Source: Myroides odoratus DSM 2801 (lineage in GTDB: Bacteria > Bacteroidota > Bacteroidia > Flavobacteriales > Flavobacteriaceae). From it: DNA of 64,000 nt. The first letter of the stretch is position 1; each line of letters begins with the position of its first letter. Shown here in pieces: positions 63,190-64,000 of the stretch. The stretch lies in contig NZ_CM001437.1 of NCBI RefSeq assembly GCF_000243275.1, forward strand, positions 152,312 to 216,311. The letters are read 5' to 3'. Under the pieces are notes generated by a model. The model was not told the DNA's origin. It saw nothing but the letters and a program-made list of their open reading frames with translations, and made no database searches. The position numbers were made by a program, and so were the translations under genes.

Positions 63190-64000
63190 AGGGTATTTCT
63201 ATTTCATTTATTCGCGCATAATCTACAATTCGCTGATACTGCGTTGCATCTTGAAATTTAGGATGCTCTTTATAATAGTATAAGAGGCGCTCTACGGCAT
63301 AAAAATAGCTTGAATGTTCTATTGCGTACTCATAGTGCTCAACCGCCTTCTTTTCGCTTTGTTTGACGCCATACCCATGATCGTATAAAATCCCGTAATA
63401 AATGTGAATATACGGCTGGTATTTGTTGCGCTTCAAGTATTTTAATACTTGATCAAAATCACTTCTCTGATAGTAAATCTCGATCAGATTTTGGGCATAA
63501 CTTCCATAATATTTTTCCGATAACACATAATAAGACACGGCTTTATCATAATCTTGTACCACGTGTTGTCCATAGAAATACAAGTCGCCTAAATTGTTAT
63601 TGGCCCAAACACATCCCAATTCAACGGCTTTCTCGTACGCTTGAATCATCGCTTCAAAATCATACGCATATCCAATGCCATTTTGATACAAATACCCGAT
63701 GGTATTCCACGCATCGGCATAGTCTTGTTCCGCAGCTTCTTCTAAATAAGCAATTCCTTTCGATATCGCTGTCCATGCATTTTCATCGGTATAAATCACG
63801 CCCAACTCATACAACATACGCGGATCTTTGCGCTCCGCTCCGATGGTAAAATACTTGATAGCTGAAGTCCAATCCTCCTCATCTCTGGCGGCAATTCCGC
63901 GTCGATATAACGTATCTACATCAAAATACGCCTCATACTGATCGCCCATTCGCTGCGTCCAAGCTTCGTAAAACGAAGTAAAAAAAGCTAAATCTTTACC
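63188..64000 (-). CDS. Sel1-repeat protein (start beyond window)
   Basis: At least 270 residues, with Sel1/TPR-like units such as YTDENAWTAISKGIAYLEEA, GYLYQNGIGYAYDFEAMIQA and LYFYGQHVVQDYDKAVSYYV. These repeats form superhelical scaffolds for protein contacts. The first ATG in view is at 63949, but the frame stays open for all 17 codons to the window edge, reading GKDLAFFTSFYEAWTQR, so the true start lies outside. Function unknown. Confidence 0.8.
   Translation of the reverse strand, partial: GKDLAFFTSFYEAWTQRMGDQYEAYFDVDTLYRRGIAARDEEDWTSAIKYFTIGAERKDPRMLYELGVIYTDENAWTAISKGIAYLEEAAEQDYADAWNTIGYLYQNGIGYAYDFEAMIQAYEKAVELGCVWANNNLGDLYFYGQHVVQDYDKAVSYYVLSEKYYGSYAQNLIEIYYQRSDFDQVLKYLKRNKYQPYIHIYYGILYDHGYGVKQSEKKAVEHYEYAIEHSSYFYAVERLLYYYKEHPKFQDATQYQRIVDYARINEIEIP

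Overview
The window reads as chromosomal DNA of a low-GC flavobacterium (Bacteroidota). The evidence is the family content (DUF3810, DUF4199, DUF3570/DUF4266, OMP_b-brl TonB-type receptors, GltS, LysM/type-1 periplasmic-binding fusion), promoters of the Bacteroidota type (TAnnTTTG at -7, sometimes TTG about 19 bp upstream), weak ribosome binding sites and many lipoproteins. A Myroides-like genus is my guess, not a demonstrated assignment. I see no tRNA, rRNA, complete insertion sequence or CRISPR array. Both ends cut a gene: an AraC-type regulator on the left and a Sel1-repeat protein on the right.

Layout. 1-11.4 kb is mostly housekeeping: 2Fe-2S protein, DUF3810 metalloprotease, NDH-2, an operon of LysM/OsmC/DUF3820, guaA, gltS and fructose-6-phosphate aldolase. 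9.06-9.54 and 12.8-13.0 kb hold related 16-bp minisatellite arrays, with a hidden 51-residue membrane protein just after the first. 13-15.5 kb has kptA, a SMI1/KNR4-HEAT protein and a HutD-like protein. 15.5-25.8 kb is a class I lanthipeptide locus on the minus strand (TonB-type receptor, an unannotated 58-residue precursor, LanB, LanC, C39-peptidase ABC exporter) with a divergent PAS-LuxR regulator and a striking pair of 18-bp palindromes between them. An S24-type regulator broken by a frameshift follows, then an orphan 507-residue protein and an RND efflux operon (adaptor, HAE1 pump, outer-membrane factor).

35-44.5 kb carries divergent pabB/pabA, a DHA2 exporter, a CPA2 antiporter with a stress-type C-terminus, a LytS/LytTR pair, msrA and a LolD-type ATPase. 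44.5-49.3 kb is a minus-strand envelope set: two lipoproteins, then DUF3570 beta-barrel, DUF4266 lipoprotein, ApbE flavin transferase and a thioredoxin-like protein, which together look like a surface flavin/redox system. 49.8-53.7 kb is a porin / imelysin / di-heme protein set of the iron-uptake type. A small accessory patch with two unknown secreted proteins (54.6-56.3 kb) is marked by a diverged fragment of the neighbouring TIGR02757 gene. A mercury-type operon (ArsR-MerTP-GDCCVxC), a polyphosphate operon (SixA-Ppk1-Ppx) and kdsA end the window.

The most interesting system is the lanthipeptide locus. Its precursor is too short for ordinary ORF calling, its core is two tandem nine-residue modules (CKSTSTTKS and CSSTSTTSV), the first core Cys has no Ser/Thr before it, and its LanC appears to lack two of the three canonical zinc ligands. 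The second candidate is the DUF3570/DUF4266/ApbE/thioredoxin set, whose beta-barrel carries TGAS/TGATS motifs resembling ApbE acceptor sites.
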